In this document: positions 1 through 7,982 of the stretch, piece after piece
Layout: every line of letters begins with the position of its first letter
Position numbering within the stretch: position 1 is the stretch's first letter
Assembly (NCBI GenBank): GCA_002440805.1
Contig: DJVD01000080.1
Span: 376 to 18,977, forward strand
Source: Chloroflexi bacterium UBA6265
GTDB lineage: Bacteria > Chloroflexota > Chloroflexia > Thermomicrobiales > UBA6265
Length of the DNA: 18,602 nucleotides
Reading direction: 5' to 3'
Notes under the pieces: model-generated
What the model was told of the DNA's origin: nothing
Seen by the model: the letters and a program-made list of their open reading frames with translations, nothing else
Databases searched by the model: none
Made by a program: the position numbers and the translations under genes

Positions 1-315
<315 letters not shown>

Positions 316-333
316 TACTAGTTGATGGCGGTG

Positions 334-359
334 GGCTGGCCAAAATCGTATGGCCAGCC
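334..359 (+). promoter_or_regulatory. Stem-loop in tuf-rpsJ spacer
   Basis: A perfect 9-bp inverted repeat, GGCTGGCCA (334-342) with TGGCCAGCC (351-359), encloses an 8-nt loop. GGTG just outside can pair with CACC of the 3' flank across a bulge. No T-tract follows, so it is not a classical intrinsic terminator. It could be a processing or stability element between the tuf and rpsJ parts of the transcript; the role is inferred. Confidence 0.6.
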
Positions 360-385
360 TGCCACCACGTAGAGGGAATCTGCCA

Positions 386-709
386 ATGGTAACGGCCAAG
401 AAGACGGCACAGAAAATTCGGATCCGTCTGAAAGCCTATGATCACAAGATTCTCGACCAGTCGGCCAGCCGCATCGTAGAGACGGCTGAATCCACTGGCG
501 CGAAGGTAGCTGGCCCGGTGCCATTGCCAACGCGAATCGAGAAGTTCTGCGTCATGCGCTCACCGTTCATCGATAAGGACTCGCAAGAGCACTTTGAGAT
601 TCGAACACACAAACGATTGATTGATGTGCTGGAGCCCAGTGGCAGCACGATTCGAGCCCTGATGAGCCTGAATCTGCCAGCTGGTGTGGATATTGAGATC
701 AAACTCTAG
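386..709 (+). CDS. rpsJ: 30S ribosomal protein S10 (NusE)
   Basis: This 107-residue protein is S10, a 30S head protein that also acts as NusE, the NusG/NusB-binding partner in transcription antitermination. Recognised by [16 protein letters not shown] near residues 12-27, GPVPLPT near 43-49, and the very conserved [16 protein letters not shown] near 69-84. The length matches the family (about 102-105). The start at ATG 386 is chosen because AGAGGGAA (371-378) sits 7 nt upstream and the protein then begins where S10 normally does. An in-frame ATG at 350 would add 12 residues, has no ribosome binding site and lies inside a stem-loop. It is first of the S10 block; the next gene, rplC, follows after an unusually long 131-bp gap. 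Confidence 0.97.
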   Translation: MVTAKKTAQKIRIRLKAYDHKILDQSASRIVETAESTGAKVAGPVPLPTRIEKFCVMRSPFIDKDSQEHFEIRTHKRLIDVLEPSGSTIRALMSLNLPAGVDIEIKL

Positions 710-721
710 GATTCACGTTTT

Positions 722-758
722 ATCCGGCGGTATGGCCCTTAAAAGCCGATAACCGGAT
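722..758 (+). promoter_or_regulatory. Stem-loop in rpsJ-rplC spacer
   Basis: ATCCGG (722-727) can pair with CCGGAT (753-758); inside, GGC (734-736) can pair with GCC (744-746). It lies in a 131-bp spacer that holds no gene and no convincing promoter. In some bacteria structured leaders next to the S10-operon genes bind a ribosomal protein, but no known class is recognised here; moderate structure only. Confidence 0.4.
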
Positions 759-840
759 TTAGCTGCAAAACACGCTCTGGTAATGCGCGCGGCCCGTACA
801 GTGCTGCGTCCACTTCCTGACGAAATGCAGGGGAGAGCCA

Positions 841-1470
841 ATGGTTCACGGATTAATCGGGCGAAAGCTCGGTATGACACAAATATTTGATGAGCAGGGC
901 CTGGCCCGGCCGGTAACCGTAATCGAAGCCGGTCCGTGCGTGGTGACACAGGTACGCACCGCCGAGAAGGATGGCTATGAAGCCGTTCAGCTCGGATTCG
1001 GTATCGCCAAGAAGTTGAACAAGCCGGAAAAAGGTCACGTCAAGGAATCTGGCCACATGGTCAAAACCTTGCGTGAGGTGAAGGCCGACGACTACTCGAA
1101 GATCGAGGTTGGTCAGGTCTTCAGTGCCGATACCTTTGCCGAAGGCGAGGTCATCGATGTCACTGGTACCAGCAAGGGTCGCGGTTTCCAGGGTGGCATG
1201 AAGCGCCATGGTTTCCACGGCGGCCCGGCAACCCACGGTCAGAGCGACCGCGCGCGCGCGCCCGGATCCATTGGTTCCAGCGCCACGCCAGGTCGTGTGA
1301 TCAAGGGCCAGAAAATGGCCGGTCACATGGGTAACGAGCGCGTCACCGTGCAGAACCTCAAGGTTCTCCGCGTGGATACCGATCGTAACCTGCTGCTGGT
1401 AGAGGGTTCTGTTCCTGGCCCGAATAAGGGAACGCTGTTGATCCGCCGTGCGGTGAAGGGTCAGAAGTAG
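841..1470 (+). CDS. rplC: 50S ribosomal protein L3
   Basis: This is L3, an early-assembling 23S rRNA binder whose long central loop reaches toward the peptidyl-transferase centre. The 209 residues match the family length. Family marks are [13 protein letters not shown] at residues 4-16, the glycine/histidine-rich loop with [19 protein letters not shown] (about residues 115-133), and the [17 protein letters not shown] segment (about 159-175). The loop tip carries His where gammaproteobacterial L3 has the methylated Gln, as in most bacteria. The start at ATG 841 is supported by GGGGAGAG at 830-837. It lies between rpsJ and rplD in the canonical order. No anomaly is seen. Confidence 0.98.
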   Translation: MVHGLIGRKLGMTQIFDEQGLARPVTVIEAGPCVVTQVRTAEKDGYEAVQLGFGIAKKLNKPEKGHVKESGHMVKTLREVKADDYSKIEVGQVFSADTFAEGEVIDVTGTSKGRGFQGGMKRHGFHGGPATHGQSDRARAPGSIGSSATPGRVIKGQKMAGHMGNERVTVQNLKVLRVDTDRNLLLVEGSVPGPNKGTLLIRRAVKGQK

Positions 1471-1529
1471 TCTGACATTCCCGTTCACGCGCAAAGGCGC
1501 ACTGATACGGCGAAGGGAGCACAACAACG

Positions 1530-2219
1530 ATGCAATTTGATGTAGTCAATATAGAGGGTGATGTGGTTGGCACCACAAACCTGGACGAAAGCGTGTGGGG
1601 GATTGAGCCGCACCTGAGCGTAGTGCACCAGGCACTGCTGCGTCAGTTGGCCAACGCCCGCCTCGGCACGCACAAGGTGAAAACCCGATCGGAAGTTTCT
1701 GGTGGTGGCCGCAAGCCATGGCGCCAGAAGGGTACCGGTCGTGCCCGCCAGGGATCCACGCGCTCGCCGCAGTGGGTCGGTGGTGGTGTGGTCTTTGGCC
1801 CCACCCCGCGCAAGTACACCCAGGCGATGCCTCGCAAGATGCGCCGACTGGCCATCCGTAGCGTTCTGAGCGCCAAACTGGCCGACGATCGCCTCACGGT
1901 TATCCAGGGACTGGAAACACTGGACGGCAAGACCAAGAGCATGAAAACTGCCCTGGCCAAGCTGCCCGAAAGCCGATCCCTGCTCATTGTGGTACCCAGC
2001 ACCGATCACGTTGCTGCCCGTGGTGCCGCAAACCTCCCGAACACCAAGACCATTGTTGCCGGGATGCTGAACGTTCGAGACATGCTCAAGTTCGATCGAC
2101 TTGTGGTGGTGGATGAAGCCATCAGCCAGATCGAAGAGCTGTGGGCGCTTGATGAAGCGAGTCGCCAGCCGAGCCAGTGGAAACTGGATCGACAGGCTGC
2201 CGCCGAGGAGGTCGCATAA
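1530..2219 (+). CDS. rplD: 50S ribosomal protein L4/L4e
   Basis: L4 binds 23S rRNA and lines the nascent-peptide exit tunnel. The extended basic loop that reaches the tunnel wall is clear at about residues 50-95, with [18 protein letters not shown] and VFGPTPRKY. The 229-residue length is in the normal range (about 201-230). ATG 1530 follows AAGGGAG (1513-1519) by 10 nt. In E. coli L4 represses its own S10 operon; nothing here shows that such control exists. Only 2 bp separate its stop from the start of rplW, and the rplW ribosome binding site lies inside the rplD coding region, so the two are likely translated together. Confidence 0.97.
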   Translation: MQFDVVNIEGDVVGTTNLDESVWGIEPHLSVVHQALLRQLANARLGTHKVKTRSEVSGGGRKPWRQKGTGRARQGSTRSPQWVGGGVVFGPTPRKYTQAMPRKMRRLAIRSVLSAKLADDRLTVIQGLETLDGKTKSMKTALAKLPESRSLLIVVPSTDHVAARGAANLPNTKTIVAGMLNVRDMLKFDRLVVVDEAISQIEELWALDEASRQPSQWKLDRQAAAEEVA

Positions 2220-2221
2220 CC

Positions 2222-2533
2222 ATGGCAGAGCTGCGACTCGAGGAAGTTCTCCGTCGACCATTAATCACGGAGAAGAACACGCTCCTTTCGGAGCAAAACA
2301 AATTCACGTTCGAAGTGCATCCCAACGCGACCAAGATCCTGATCAAGGCCGCCGTGGAAGATGCGTTCGGGGTTAATGTGCTTGCTGTACATACCCTCAA
2401 CGTAAAGCCGAAGGCAAAGACCCGCATGATTCGTCGCGGTTCGGGCCGGATCCATGGATCGTCCCGTGCGGTGAAGAAAGCGATCGTCACGCTGAAAGAC
2501 GGCCAACGTATCGACATCTTCGAGCAGATCTAG
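2222..2533 (+). CDS. rplW: 50S ribosomal protein L23
   Basis: L23 sits at the tunnel exit and is the docking point for trigger factor and signal recognition particle. The 103-residue protein shows the family start with RRPLITEKNT (about residues 11-20), then FEVHPNATKILIKAAVEDAFGV and NTLNVKPK-like strands ending in a basic arm and DIFEQI. ATG 2222 is chosen over an in-frame ATG at 2177 because GAGGAGG (2205-2211) lies 10 nt upstream and the earlier start would overlap rplD by 43 bp. The length equals that expected for a bacterial L23 (about 95-100). Confidence 0.96.
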   Translation: MAELRLEEVLRRPLITEKNTLLSEQNKFTFEVHPNATKILIKAAVEDAFGVNVLAVHTLNVKPKAKTRMIRRGSGRIHGSSRAVKKAIVTLKDGQRIDIFEQI

Positions 2534-2557
2534 ACCGGTTGAAAGGAGCCTATTGGC

Positions 2558-3391
2558 ATGGCAATTCGTAAGTACAAGCCAACCTCCCCGGCGCGTCGCT
2601 CGATGAGTGTGAGCACGTTCGAGGAGATTACCAAGACCAAGCCGGAGAAAAGCCTGGTTGAGCCGCTGCAGAAGCATGCGGGTCGTAACAACCGGGGCCG
2701 GATCACCACGCGACATCGCGGTGGTGGAAACAAGCGCTTCTATCGCATTATCGATTTCAAGCGCAACAAGGCTGATATCCCCGCCCGCGTGGCAGCAATT
2801 GAGTACGATCCAAACCGATCTGCTCGCATCGCCCTGCTGTTCTACGTCGATGGCGAAAAGCGATACATTCTCGCTCCGCTCGGCGTACGCGTAGGCGATA
2901 CCGTGATCAGTGGTGAAAGTGTTCCGGTGCGAACCGGTAACGCCATGCCGCTGGCCAATATCCCCACCGGTACCCAGGTGCACAACATCGAGTTGTACCC
3001 GGGCAAGGGTGGGCAGCTTTGCCGCAGCGCGGGCACCAGTGCCCAGCTGATGGCGAAGGTGAACAACTACGCGCAGCTGCGTATGCCGAGCGGTGAAGTC
3101 CGCTTGGTCCACCAGAGCTGCATGGCCACACTCGGCCAGGTTGGTAACGTCGATCACGAGAATATCGAGATCGGTAAGGCCGGCCGTAGCCGACACATGG
3201 GCCGTCGCCCAACCGTTCGCGGTTCGGTCATGAACCCCAACGATCACCCGCATGGTGGTGGTGAGGGCAAGGCGCCAATTGGTGGCCAGCCGAAAACCAA
3301 GTGGGGCAAGCCAGCATTCCAGCGCACGCGCAATAACAAGCGCACAAGCTCGATGATTGTTCGCCGCCGCCCGGCTAACAAGCGGCGCTAA
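2558..3391 (+). CDS. rplB: 50S ribosomal protein L2
   Basis: L2 is a large, highly conserved 23S rRNA binder needed for subunit joining and close to the peptidyl-transferase centre. The 277 residues match the usual 273-278. The conserved C-terminal loop [14 protein letters not shown] is at residues 224-237, with the histidine equivalent to E. coli His229 at 230; the family more often has Val or Ala where this protein has Asn before the DHPHGG motif. Other marks are [19 protein letters not shown] (42-60) and the basic tail ending [20 protein letters not shown] 2558 follows GAAAGGAG (2541-2548). An 81-bp spacer separates it from rpsS. Confidence 0.98.
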   Translation: MAIRKYKPTSPARRSMSVSTFEEITKTKPEKSLVEPLQKHAGRNNRGRITTRHRGGGNKRFYRIIDFKRNKADIPARVAAIEYDPNRSARIALLFYVDGEKRYILAPLGVRVGDTVISGESVPVRTGNAMPLANIPTGTQVHNIELYPGKGGQLCRSAGTSAQLMAKVNNYAQLRMPSGEVRLVHQSCMATLGQVGNVDHENIEIGKAGRSRHMGRRPTVRGSVMNPNDHPHGGGEGKAPIGGQPKTKWGKPAFQRTRNNKRTSSMIVRRRPANKRR

Positions 3392-3408
3392 CACGACGGG
3401 GCGCGACC

Positions 3409-3423
3409 GAGAACTGGGTTCTC
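3409..3423 (+). promoter_or_regulatory. Short stem-loop in rplB-rpsS spacer
   Basis: GAGAAC (3409-3414) and GTTCTC (3418-3423) form a 6-bp inverted repeat around TGG. It is in the 81-bp spacer before rpsS, well ahead of its AGGAG ribosome binding site (3462-3466). The stem is short and may not be significant on its own. Confidence 0.3.
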
Positions 3424-3472
3424 ACGCCGAATGTCGGTTGCGACCACTTGATGGGTAAAACAGGAGAACAAG

Positions 3473-3754
3473 ATGTCGAGATCCGCAAAGAAGGGGCCAT
3501 ACATCGACGCAAATCTTCTCAGGAAGGTCGATGCCCTGAATGCAACGAACAAGAAAACGGTGATCCGCAGCTGGGCTCGTGCTTCCACGATTTTCCCTGG
3601 CATGGTGGGTCACACCATCGCCGTTCACAACGGTCGCACGCATGTGCCGATCTACGTGACCGAGCCGATGGTTGGACACAAGCTCGGCGAGTTTGCACCC
3701 ACCAGGACCTACCGTGGTCATGGTAAGGATGCAGATAAGCGCGGCCGCCGATAG
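3473..3754 (+). CDS. rpsS: 30S ribosomal protein S19
   Basis: S19 pairs with S13 in the 30S head and contacts the A site and the B1a bridge. The 93-residue protein has the diagnostic start [18 protein letters not shown] (residues 2-19), then the rigid core [30 protein letters not shown] (about 54-83) and a basic tail. ATG 3473 is preceded by AGGAG at 3462-3466. Length and order (rplB-rpsS-rplV) are standard. Confidence 0.98.
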   Translation: MSRSAKKGPYIDANLLRKVDALNATNKKTVIRSWARASTIFPGMVGHTIAVHNGRTHVPIYVTEPMVGHKLGEFAPTRTYRGHGKDADKRGRR

Positions 3755-3778
3755 CGGCGTTAGAGAGAGGATTCAGAT

Positions 3779-4120
3779 ATGGAAGTACGCGCCAGTATTA
3801 CGCGCGTCCGCATCTCTCCGCGCAAGGTTCGGTTGGTCGTGGACATGGTTCGCGGCAAAAAGGTATCGGAAGCCATCACCATGATGAAATTCGTACCAAA
3901 CCGTGCCGCGGTAGATGTTGAGAAGCTGCTGAAGAGCGTGGCAGCAAACGCCGAGCACAACTACGATCTCGATCCCGAGACGCTGTGGATCAAGGAGATT
4001 TATGCGGACGATGCGCCGCAGCTCCGCCGATTCAAGCCCCGGGCTCGCGGCCGCGTCGGCAAGATCATTCGACGTTCTTGCCACATCACGGTGATCGCTG
4101 AAGAGAGAGGTGGCCGCTAA
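3779..4120 (+). CDS. rplV: 50S ribosomal protein L22
   Basis: L22 spans the large subunit and sends a beta-hairpin into the exit tunnel near L4. In the 113 residues the family marks are [21 protein letters not shown] (about 7-27) and the hairpin/C-terminal part [20 protein letters not shown] (about 86-105). ATG 3779 follows GAGAGAGG (3764-3771). The stop TAA (4118-4120) shares its last base with the start codon of rpsC, so translation of the two is probably coupled. Confidence 0.97.
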   Translation: MEVRASITRVRISPRKVRLVVDMVRGKKVSEAITMMKFVPNRAAVDVEKLLKSVAANAEHNYDLDPETLWIKEIYADDAPQLRRFKPRARGRVGKIIRRSCHITVIAEERGGR

Positions 4121-4803
4121 TGGGTCGTAAAGTCCATCCCGTAGGCTTCCGCCTGGGCATTTCCAGCACCTGGGAGTCGAACTGGTTCGCGGAAAAGCAG
4201 TATACTGAGTTGCTGCATGAGGATATTGCGATTCGCAACCTCGTGGAAAAGGAACTTCAGCGCGCTGGCGTGGCGCGGATCGAGCTTGAGCGCAGTGCGA
4301 ACAAGGTCGATGTCACGCTGCACACTGCCAAGCCGGGCATTGTTATCGGCAAGCAGGGTGCAAATGTCGAGCGCATCCGAGGCCTCATTGAGCGTAAGGT
4401 TGGCAAGAAGGTCAATCTTCGTATCGAAGAGATCAAGGTTCCGGAAACCAATGCCCGGTTGATTGCCGAAAGCATTGCGGAGCAGATTCAGCGCCGCGTG
4501 GCGTATCGCCGTGCCATGAAGCACGCGATTCAGCAGTCCATGCGTCGTGGCGCCAAGGGCGTCAAGATCAAGATGAGCGGTCGCCTCGGCGGAGCTGAGA
4601 TGAGCCGCACGGTAACCGAGATGGAAGGCCGCGTGCCTCTGCACACACTTCGTGCAGATATCGAGTTTGCCACCGTTCACGCACACACCACCTACGGCCG
4701 CATTGGCGTAAAGGTATGGGTGTACAAGGGCGATGTTCTCCCGAACCGGGATGAGGTTACTGCGGCCAGTTTGACCGCCGACCTCGCCAAGTCGGGCGAT
4801 TAG
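4120..4803 (+). CDS. rpsC: 30S ribosomal protein S3
   Basis: S3 forms part of the mRNA entry tunnel and, with S4 and S5, helps unwind mRNA. The 227-residue protein begins [12 protein letters not shown], has a type II KH domain with the GKQG loop at residues 77-80, and has the basic RRAMKHA patch at 130-136, which aligns with the residues linked to mRNA helicase activity in E. coli S3. The C-terminal domain carries [15 protein letters not shown] (151-165) and [15 protein letters not shown] (190-204). Its ATG overlaps the stop of rplV by one base. A 72-bp spacer with a stem-loop follows, although rpsC and rplP are usually almost contiguous. Confidence 0.98.
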   Translation: MGRKVHPVGFRLGISSTWESNWFAEKQYTELLHEDIAIRNLVEKELQRAGVARIELERSANKVDVTLHTAKPGIVIGKQGANVERIRGLIERKVGKKVNLRIEEIKVPETNARLIAESIAEQIQRRVAYRRAMKHAIQQSMRRGAKGVKIKMSGRLGGAEMSRTVTEMEGRVPLHTLRADIEFATVHAHTTYGRIGVKVWVYKGDVLPNRDEVTAASLTADLAKSGD

Positions 4804-4815
4804 TACGATGAACTG

Positions 4816-4851
4816 CAGTGCGATGCCGGGCCTGGCCCGGTTATCGCAGTG
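4816..4851 (+). promoter_or_regulatory. Long stem-loop in rpsC-rplP spacer
   Basis: The outer stem pairs CAGTGCGAT (4816-4824) with ATCGCAGTG (4843-4851), with one G-G mismatch. The inner stem pairs CCGGGC (4826-4831) with GCCCGG (4835-4840) across a 3-nt loop (or 5 bp across 5 nt). No T-tract follows. It ends 11 nt before GGAG (4863-4866), which serves rplP. One of the strongest spacer structures in the window; function is inferred only. Confidence 0.6.
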
Positions 4852-4875
4852 TGATGTGTAACGGAGCGTAGAGTC

Positions 4876-5322
4876 ATGTTGATGCCAAAGCGGACAAAGT
4901 ACCGCAAGGTTATGCGCGGCCGCATGCGCGGCAAGGCGTATCGCGGCAGCACCATCTCGTTCGGCGATTACGCCCTGGTGGCCATGGAGCCAGCATGGGT
5001 GAGTAGCCGGCAGATTGAAGCCGCGCGTCGCGCGATTACGAACTACCTCAAGCGCGGTGGTAAGGTGTGGATTCGCATCTTCCCCGACAAGGTAGTCACC
5101 AAGAAGCCGGCCGAAGTACGCATGGGTTCCGGTAAAGGTAATCCGGAGTTCTGGGTATGCGTCGTCAAGCCCGGCCGCATCATTTATGAAGTAGGTGGTG
5201 TGGACCAGGAGCGCGCACTCGAAGCGCTGCGCCGCGCTGCCATGAAGATGCCAATGAAGTGCAAGACCCTCGTTCGCGAGACGCCAGGCGCCCATGCATC
5301 GGAAGAAGAAGGTGCTGCATGA
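4876..5322 (+). CDS. rplP: 50S ribosomal protein L16
   Basis: L16 organises tRNA binding at the A/P side of the 50S subunit. The 148-residue protein starts [15 protein letters not shown], exactly as the family does, and has [22 protein letters not shown] (63-84) followed by [18 protein letters not shown] (85-102). The C-terminus is slightly extended by an Ala/Glu-rich tail. GGAG (4863-4866) is 9 nt from ATG 4876; an ATG two codons later is possible but less like the family. The last bases form an ATGA overlap with rpmC, indicating translational coupling. Confidence 0.98.
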   Translation: MLMPKRTKYRKVMRGRMRGKAYRGSTISFGDYALVAMEPAWVSSRQIEAARRAITNYLKRGGKVWIRIFPDKVVTKKPAEVRMGSGKGNPEFWVCVVKPGRIIYEVGGVDQERALEALRRAAMKMPMKCKTLVRETPGAHASEEEGAA

Positions 5323-5516
5323 AAGTCAGCGACATTCGAGAGCTGAGCAACGAAGAGATGGAAACCAAGCTGAGCGAGCTCCATAAGGAGCTGCGCGATC
5401 TTCGTTTCCAGGATGCTGTGGGCCAGTTCACAGCCACGTCCCGCCCGCGCGAGATCCGCAAGGCGATTGCCCGAATCCACACGATTCGGACAGAGAAGGA
5501 ATCCGCCGAGGCCTAG
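5319..5516 (+). CDS. rpmC: 50S ribosomal protein L29
   Basis: L29 is a small two-helix protein near the tunnel exit, next to L23. The 65-residue protein starts [18 protein letters not shown] and has the family signature [13 protein letters not shown] (about residues 25-37) and the [15 protein letters not shown] helix. ATG 5319 is chosen because it overlaps the rplP stop as ATGA and gives the usual 60-70 residue length; an in-frame ATG at 5259 would put 20 non-homologous residues inside rplP. Confidence 0.96.
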   Translation: MKVSDIRELSNEEMETKLSELHKELRDLRFQDAVGQFTATSRPREIRKAIARIHTIRTEKESAEA

Positions 5517-5548
5517 AGTCTCCCGGATATGTGTAGTAGAGGGAACCC

Positions 5549-5851
5549 ATGAGCGAGGTTCAGGAAACCACAGCCCCCGAGGTTGCCGAGCGTCATCAAA
5601 CGCAACGCACCCAGAAGGTCGGCACCGTGGTGAGCGACAAGATGGAAAAAACCGTCGTCGTCTCCGTGGATTATGTTCGCCGGCACCCGCTGTATAACAA
5701 GCGGATGCGCCGAACGAGCAAATTCTTCGCGCACGACGAAAACGGTACCTGCAAGGTTGGCGATACGGTACGCATTGAAGAATGTGCACCCATCTCCAAG
5801 CGTAAACGCTGGATTGTGCGCGAAGTTATCGAGCGCGCGGTACAGCTCTAG
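5549..5851 (+). CDS. rpsQ: 30S ribosomal protein S17
   Basis: S17 is an OB-fold protein that binds 16S rRNA early in 30S assembly. Marks are GTVVSDKMEKTVVVSVD (about 25-41), HPLYNKRMRRTSKFFAHDE (46-64) and GDTVRIEECAPISKRKRW (71-88). At 100 residues it is longer than typical forms (about 80-90) because of a roughly 20-residue polar N-terminal extension, which is probably real: ATG 5549 follows AGAGGGA (5538-5544) and no later in-frame start has a better ribosome binding site. It closes the S10 block. Confidence 0.97.
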   Translation: MSEVQETTAPEVAERHQTQRTQKVGTVVSDKMEKTVVVSVDYVRRHPLYNKRMRRTSKFFAHDENGTCKVGDTVRIEECAPISKRKRWIVREVIERAVQL

Positions 5852-5887
5852 ATCGAGATCACTCTTCGGAGTGGTGCTCGATATCTA
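5849..5887 (+). promoter_or_regulatory. UUCG-capped stem-loop, rpsQ-rplN spacer
   Basis: ATCGAG (5852-5857) pairs with CTCGAT (5877-5882); after a one-base bulge (5876), ATCACTC (5858-5864) pairs with GAGTGGT (5869-5875), one pair being a G-T wobble. The loop is TTCG closed by C-G, the very stable UUCG tetraloop context. TAG (5849-5851, the rpsQ stop) can extend the stem with CTA (5885-5887) over a 2-nt bulge. No T-tract. It ends 4 nt before the rplN ribosome binding site GGAGAGG (5892-5898). Confidence 0.65.
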
Positions 5888-5907
5888 GCCTGGAGAGGTA
5901 GGAATCG

Positions 5908-6276
5908 ATGATTCAAACACAATCGCGGATGAAAGTGGCTGATAACAGCGGTGCGCGGGAAATCATGTGCATTCGCGTGCTCGGCGGCTCCCGAATCGGC
6001 TATGGCGGCGTCGGCGACACCATCATTGCTTCTGTCAAGAGCGCGCAGCCAAATGGCGCGGTCAAGAAGGGCGATGTTGTGCGTGCCGTAATTGTGCGCA
6101 CCGCCAGTGAATACGGCCGCCCCGATGGCAGCCACATTAAGTTTGATGACAATGCGGCAGTGCTGATCAACGCGCAAGGTGCGCCGCGCGGCACCCGTAT
6201 CTTCGGCCCCGTGGGACGCGAACTGCGTGAAAAACAATTCATGCGCATCGTGTCGTTGGCGCCGGAAGTACTGTAG
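5908..6276 (+). CDS. rplN: 50S ribosomal protein L14
   Basis: L14 forms inter-subunit bridges with 16S rRNA and is the binding site of the silencing factor RsfS. The 122-residue protein matches the invariant family length. It begins [27 protein letters not shown] and ends in [19 protein letters not shown], with [25 protein letters not shown] in the centre. ATG 5908 follows GGAGAGG (5892-5898). It opens the spc block. The next gene, rplX, starts only 8 bp after the stop. Confidence 0.98.
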   Translation: MIQTQSRMKVADNSGAREIMCIRVLGGSRIGYGGVGDTIIASVKSAQPNGAVKKGDVVRAVIVRTASEYGRPDGSHIKFDDNAAVLINAQGAPRGTRIFGPVGRELREKQFMRIVSLAPEVL

Positions 6277-6284
6277 GGTTACCG

Positions 6285-6608
6285 ATGCGAAAGATTGTTA
6301 AGGGCGATGAAGTTCTCGTAATCGCCGGTCGAAACAAGGGTGAGCGCGGCACTGTTCGCACATACATCGTTGAGACCGACCGTGTGGTGGTAGAGGGCGT
6401 GAATATCGTCAAGAAGCACCGTAAGCAGGGCCGCGCCCAACAGGCCGGCATTATCGAGGTTGAGGCTCCGCTGCACGTTTCCAACGTGATGCTGGTAGAG
6501 CCGGGGACCGACGAACCGACACGCGTTGGTGTTCGCAAGAATGCCGATGGCAAGAACGAGCGGTTCTCCAAGAAGACCGGTAACACCATTCCGAACCCCA
6601 ACGCGTAA
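6285..6608 (+). CDS. rplX: 50S ribosomal protein L24
   Basis: L24 is one of the two proteins that start 50S assembly. Its N-terminal KOW motif is seen in VKGDEVLVIAGRNKGERGTV (about residues 5-24), followed by VVVEGVNIVKKHRKQ. The 107-residue length is normal. ATG 6285 follows rplN by 8 bp with only a weak AGGG (6275-6278) overlapping the rplN stop, so translation may depend on ribosomes finishing rplN. In E. coli the first spc gene pair is subject to S8 control acting near rplE; the long spacer after rplX is described separately. Confidence 0.97.
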   Translation: MRKIVKGDEVLVIAGRNKGERGTVRTYIVETDRVVVEGVNIVKKHRKQGRAQQAGIIEVEAPLHVSNVMLVEPGTDEPTRVGVRKNADGKNERFSKKTGNTIPNPNA

Positions 6609-6651
6609 TCGGCGGGAATCGGATTGTGTGCCAGTAATAAGAGTGATGGCG

Positions 6652-6691
6652 GCCTGAGTGTTGCGCAGATGACTGACGCAGCAGACCAGGC
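6652..6691 (+). promoter_or_regulatory. Composite stem-loop in rplX-rplE spacer
   Basis: The base stem is GCCTG (6652-6656) with CAGGC (6687-6691). After a small internal loop (AG against GAC), TGTTGCG (6659-6665) pairs with CGCAGCA (6677-6683), one pair being a wobble, around an 11-nt loop. It lies in the second-longest spacer of the window (145 bp). In E. coli the S8 repressor site is at the rplX-rplE junction; this structure is in the same gap, but I see no clear S8 helix motif. Confidence 0.5.
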
Positions 6692-6716
6692 GGGAACGTC
6701 ATGAATGGTATGGATT

Positions 6717-6736
6717 TCCGGGGACCATAACCCGGA
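6717..6736 (+). promoter_or_regulatory. Second stem-loop in rplX-rplE spacer
   Basis: TCCGGG (6717-6722) pairs with CCCGGA (6731-6736) around an 8-nt loop, 17 nt before the rplE start. A very short reading frame, ATG 6701 to TAA 6728-6730 (nine codons plus stop), runs through its 5' arm and loop. Weak evidence for a leader peptide; recorded because both lie directly before rplE. Confidence 0.35.
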
Positions 6737-6753
6737 TGTGAAGGCAGGTTGGA

Positions 6754-7293
6754 ATGGCTCGAGTACGTGAGCAATACAAGCAGGATGTGATACCTGCGCT
6801 GACGAACGAATTCGGCTACAAGAACCCCTACCAGGTACCCAAGCTTGAGAAAATTGTTCTCAATATTGGCCTTGGTGAGGCCGTAGCCAACGGACGCGCC
6901 CTTGACGCTGCTGTAGGTGACTTGACGACAATCGCAGGCCAGAAGCCGGTGATTACCCGCGCCAAGAAATCTATCGCTTCGTTCAAGCTGCGCGCTGGTA
7001 TGCCCATTGGTGCAGTGGTAACCCTCCGGGGCGATCATATGTACGAGTTTCTGGATCGCCTGGTAGCGACTGCGCTTCCGCGCATTCGCGATTTCCGCGG
7101 TATTTCCCCGAACTCGTTCGATGGCCGTGGCAACTACACACTCGGTCTGCGGGAGCAAATCATGTTCCCTGAGATCGACTACGACAAGATCGACAAGGTG
7201 CGTGGCCTCGAAATTAGCATCGTGACCTCCGCCAAGACTGATGAAGAGGGGCGCCGCTTGCTGGCACTTCTCGGTATGCCGTTCGCCAAATAG
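6754..7293 (+). CDS. rplE: 50S ribosomal protein L5
   Basis: L5 carries 5S rRNA into the central protuberance together with L18 and touches the P-site tRNA. The 179 residues equal the family standard. Marks: the [21 protein letters not shown] stretch near residues 24-44, [24 protein letters not shown] near 65-88, and the C-terminal [43 protein letters not shown] 6754 follows AAGGCAGG. It is separated from rplX by a 145-bp structured spacer and followed by rpsN after 23 bp. Confidence 0.98.
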   Translation: MARVREQYKQDVIPALTNEFGYKNPYQVPKLEKIVLNIGLGEAVANGRALDAAVGDLTTIAGQKPVITRAKKSIASFKLRAGMPIGAVVTLRGDHMYEFLDRLVATALPRIRDFRGISPNSFDGRGNYTLGLREQIMFPEIDYDKIDKVRGLEISIVTSAKTDEEGRRLLALLGMPFAK

Positions 7294-7316
7294 CGATCGG
7301 ATCCACGGAGGAATTC

Positions 7317-7502
7317 ATGGCGAAGAAAAGTTCCATCGCCAGGTCGGCGCGAACTCCCAAGTTCAGCACCCGCGGCGTCAACCGATGCAAGGTGTGCGGC
7401 CGCAGCCGCGCCTACATGCGAAAGTTCGGCGTTTGCCGTATCTGCTTCCGCGAAATGGCCAATTTGGGCCGATTGCCGGGCGTCAAGAAGTCCAGCTGGT
7501 AA
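7317..7502 (+). CDS. rpsN: 30S ribosomal protein S14, zinc-binding type (type Z)
   Basis: S14 is a 30S head protein next to S3 and S19. This is the short, zinc-ribbon form: 61 residues with cysteines at 24, 27, 40 and 43 (CKVC, then CRIC after 12 residues). The ending [11 protein letters not shown] is the family signature. The long zinc-free form has about 100 residues. Some bacteria also keep a zinc-free copy for zinc shortage; none is in this window. ATG 7317 follows a strong GGAGG (7306-7310). Confidence 0.98.
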   Translation: MAKKSSIARSARTPKFSTRGVNRCKVCGRSRAYMRKFGVCRICFREMANLGRLPGVKKSSW

Positions 7503-7503
7503 G

Positions 7504-7535
7504 TAGTAGGTCCGGTAGTTAGCCGGATACCACTA
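7504..7535 (+). promoter_or_regulatory. Stem-loop in rpsN-rpsH spacer
   Basis: GGT plus CCGG (7509-7515) pairs with CCGG (7523-7526) and ACC (7529-7531), with a 2-nt bulge at 7527-7528; TAGT (7504-7507) can pair with ACTA (7532-7535) beyond a one-base bulge. The loop is TAGTTAG. The structure nearly fills the 49-bp spacer and ends just before the AAGAAGGAAA ribosome binding region of rpsH. Confidence 0.5.
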
Positions 7536-7551
7536 AAGAAGGAAACATCGC

Positions 7552-7950
7552 ATGAGCGTAAATGATCCTATCAGCGACATGCTGACCCGGATTCGCAATG
7601 CGGGTATGGCCCAGAAGGCTGACACAACGATGCCCGCAACCAAGATCCTGATCGCCATTGCTGCCATTTTGAAGGCAGAAGGCTACATCAGGGGTTATGA
7701 AGTTATTGAGAAGCATCCGCAGAACCAGCTCAAGATTACGTTGAGCTATGGCGCGGACAAGCGTCATACGATCCGTGAACTCAAGCGCGTGAGCAAGCCG
7801 GGCCTGCGTGTATACGCCGGCAAGGACAAGTTGCCCCGCGTGAAGAGCGGCCTCGGTATTGCCATTGTAAGCACGCCCGACGGCGTGATTACGGGCTACG
7901 AAGCTCGACGTCGCGGAATCGGTGGCGAGGTGCTCTGCACCGTTTGGTAG
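7552..7950 (+). CDS. rpsH: 30S ribosomal protein S8
   Basis: S8 binds helix 21 of 16S rRNA and is central to platform assembly; in enterobacteria it also represses the spc operon. The 132-residue protein starts MSVNDPISDMLTRIRNAGMAQK and ends GIAIVSTPDGVITGYEARRRGIGGEVLCTVW, both diagnostic. Length is standard. ATG 7552 has GAAGGAAA 8-10 nt upstream. It lies between rpsN and rplF, as usual. Confidence 0.98.
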   Translation: MSVNDPISDMLTRIRNAGMAQKADTTMPATKILIAIAAILKAEGYIRGYEVIEKHPQNQLKITLSYGADKRHTIRELKRVSKPGLRVYAGKDKLPRVKSGLGIAIVSTPDGVITGYEARRRGIGGEVLCTVW

Positions 7951-7952
7951 CA

Positions 7953-7982
7953 GTGCGGCGCGGTGAAAACCGTGCTCGCCAC
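7953..7982 (+). promoter_or_regulatory. GAAA-capped stem-loop, rpsH-rplF spacer
   Basis: GCGCGGT (7958-7964) pairs with ACCGTGC (7969-7975), one pair being a wobble, around a GAAA tetraloop. GTG/CG on the 5' side (7953-7957) pairs with CGC (7977-7979) and AC (7981-7982) with two one-base bulges. The 3' part CTCGC (7975-7979) can alternatively pair with GCGAG (7987-7991), which overlaps the rplF ribosome binding site. The two pairings exclude each other. Confidence 0.55.

Noticed and set aside
350..385. An upstream in-frame start for rpsJ
   Set aside because: No ribosome binding site, lies within a stem-loop, and gives an N-terminus unlike S10.
1489..1500. Hairpin in the rplC-rplD spacer (GCGC-AAAG-GCGC)
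   Set aside because: Only four base pairs; expected by chance in GC-rich sequence.
2261..3394. A 377-codon minus-strand frame opposite rplW and rplB
   Set aside because: Same reason: a shadow of conserved genes on the other strand, with no recognisable protein features.
4117..5295. A 392-codon open frame on the minus strand over rpsC-rplP
   Set aside because: It lies opposite three conserved ribosomal-protein genes and their spacer, has no homology I recognise, and is the kind of antisense frame that codon bias in GC-rich genes produces.
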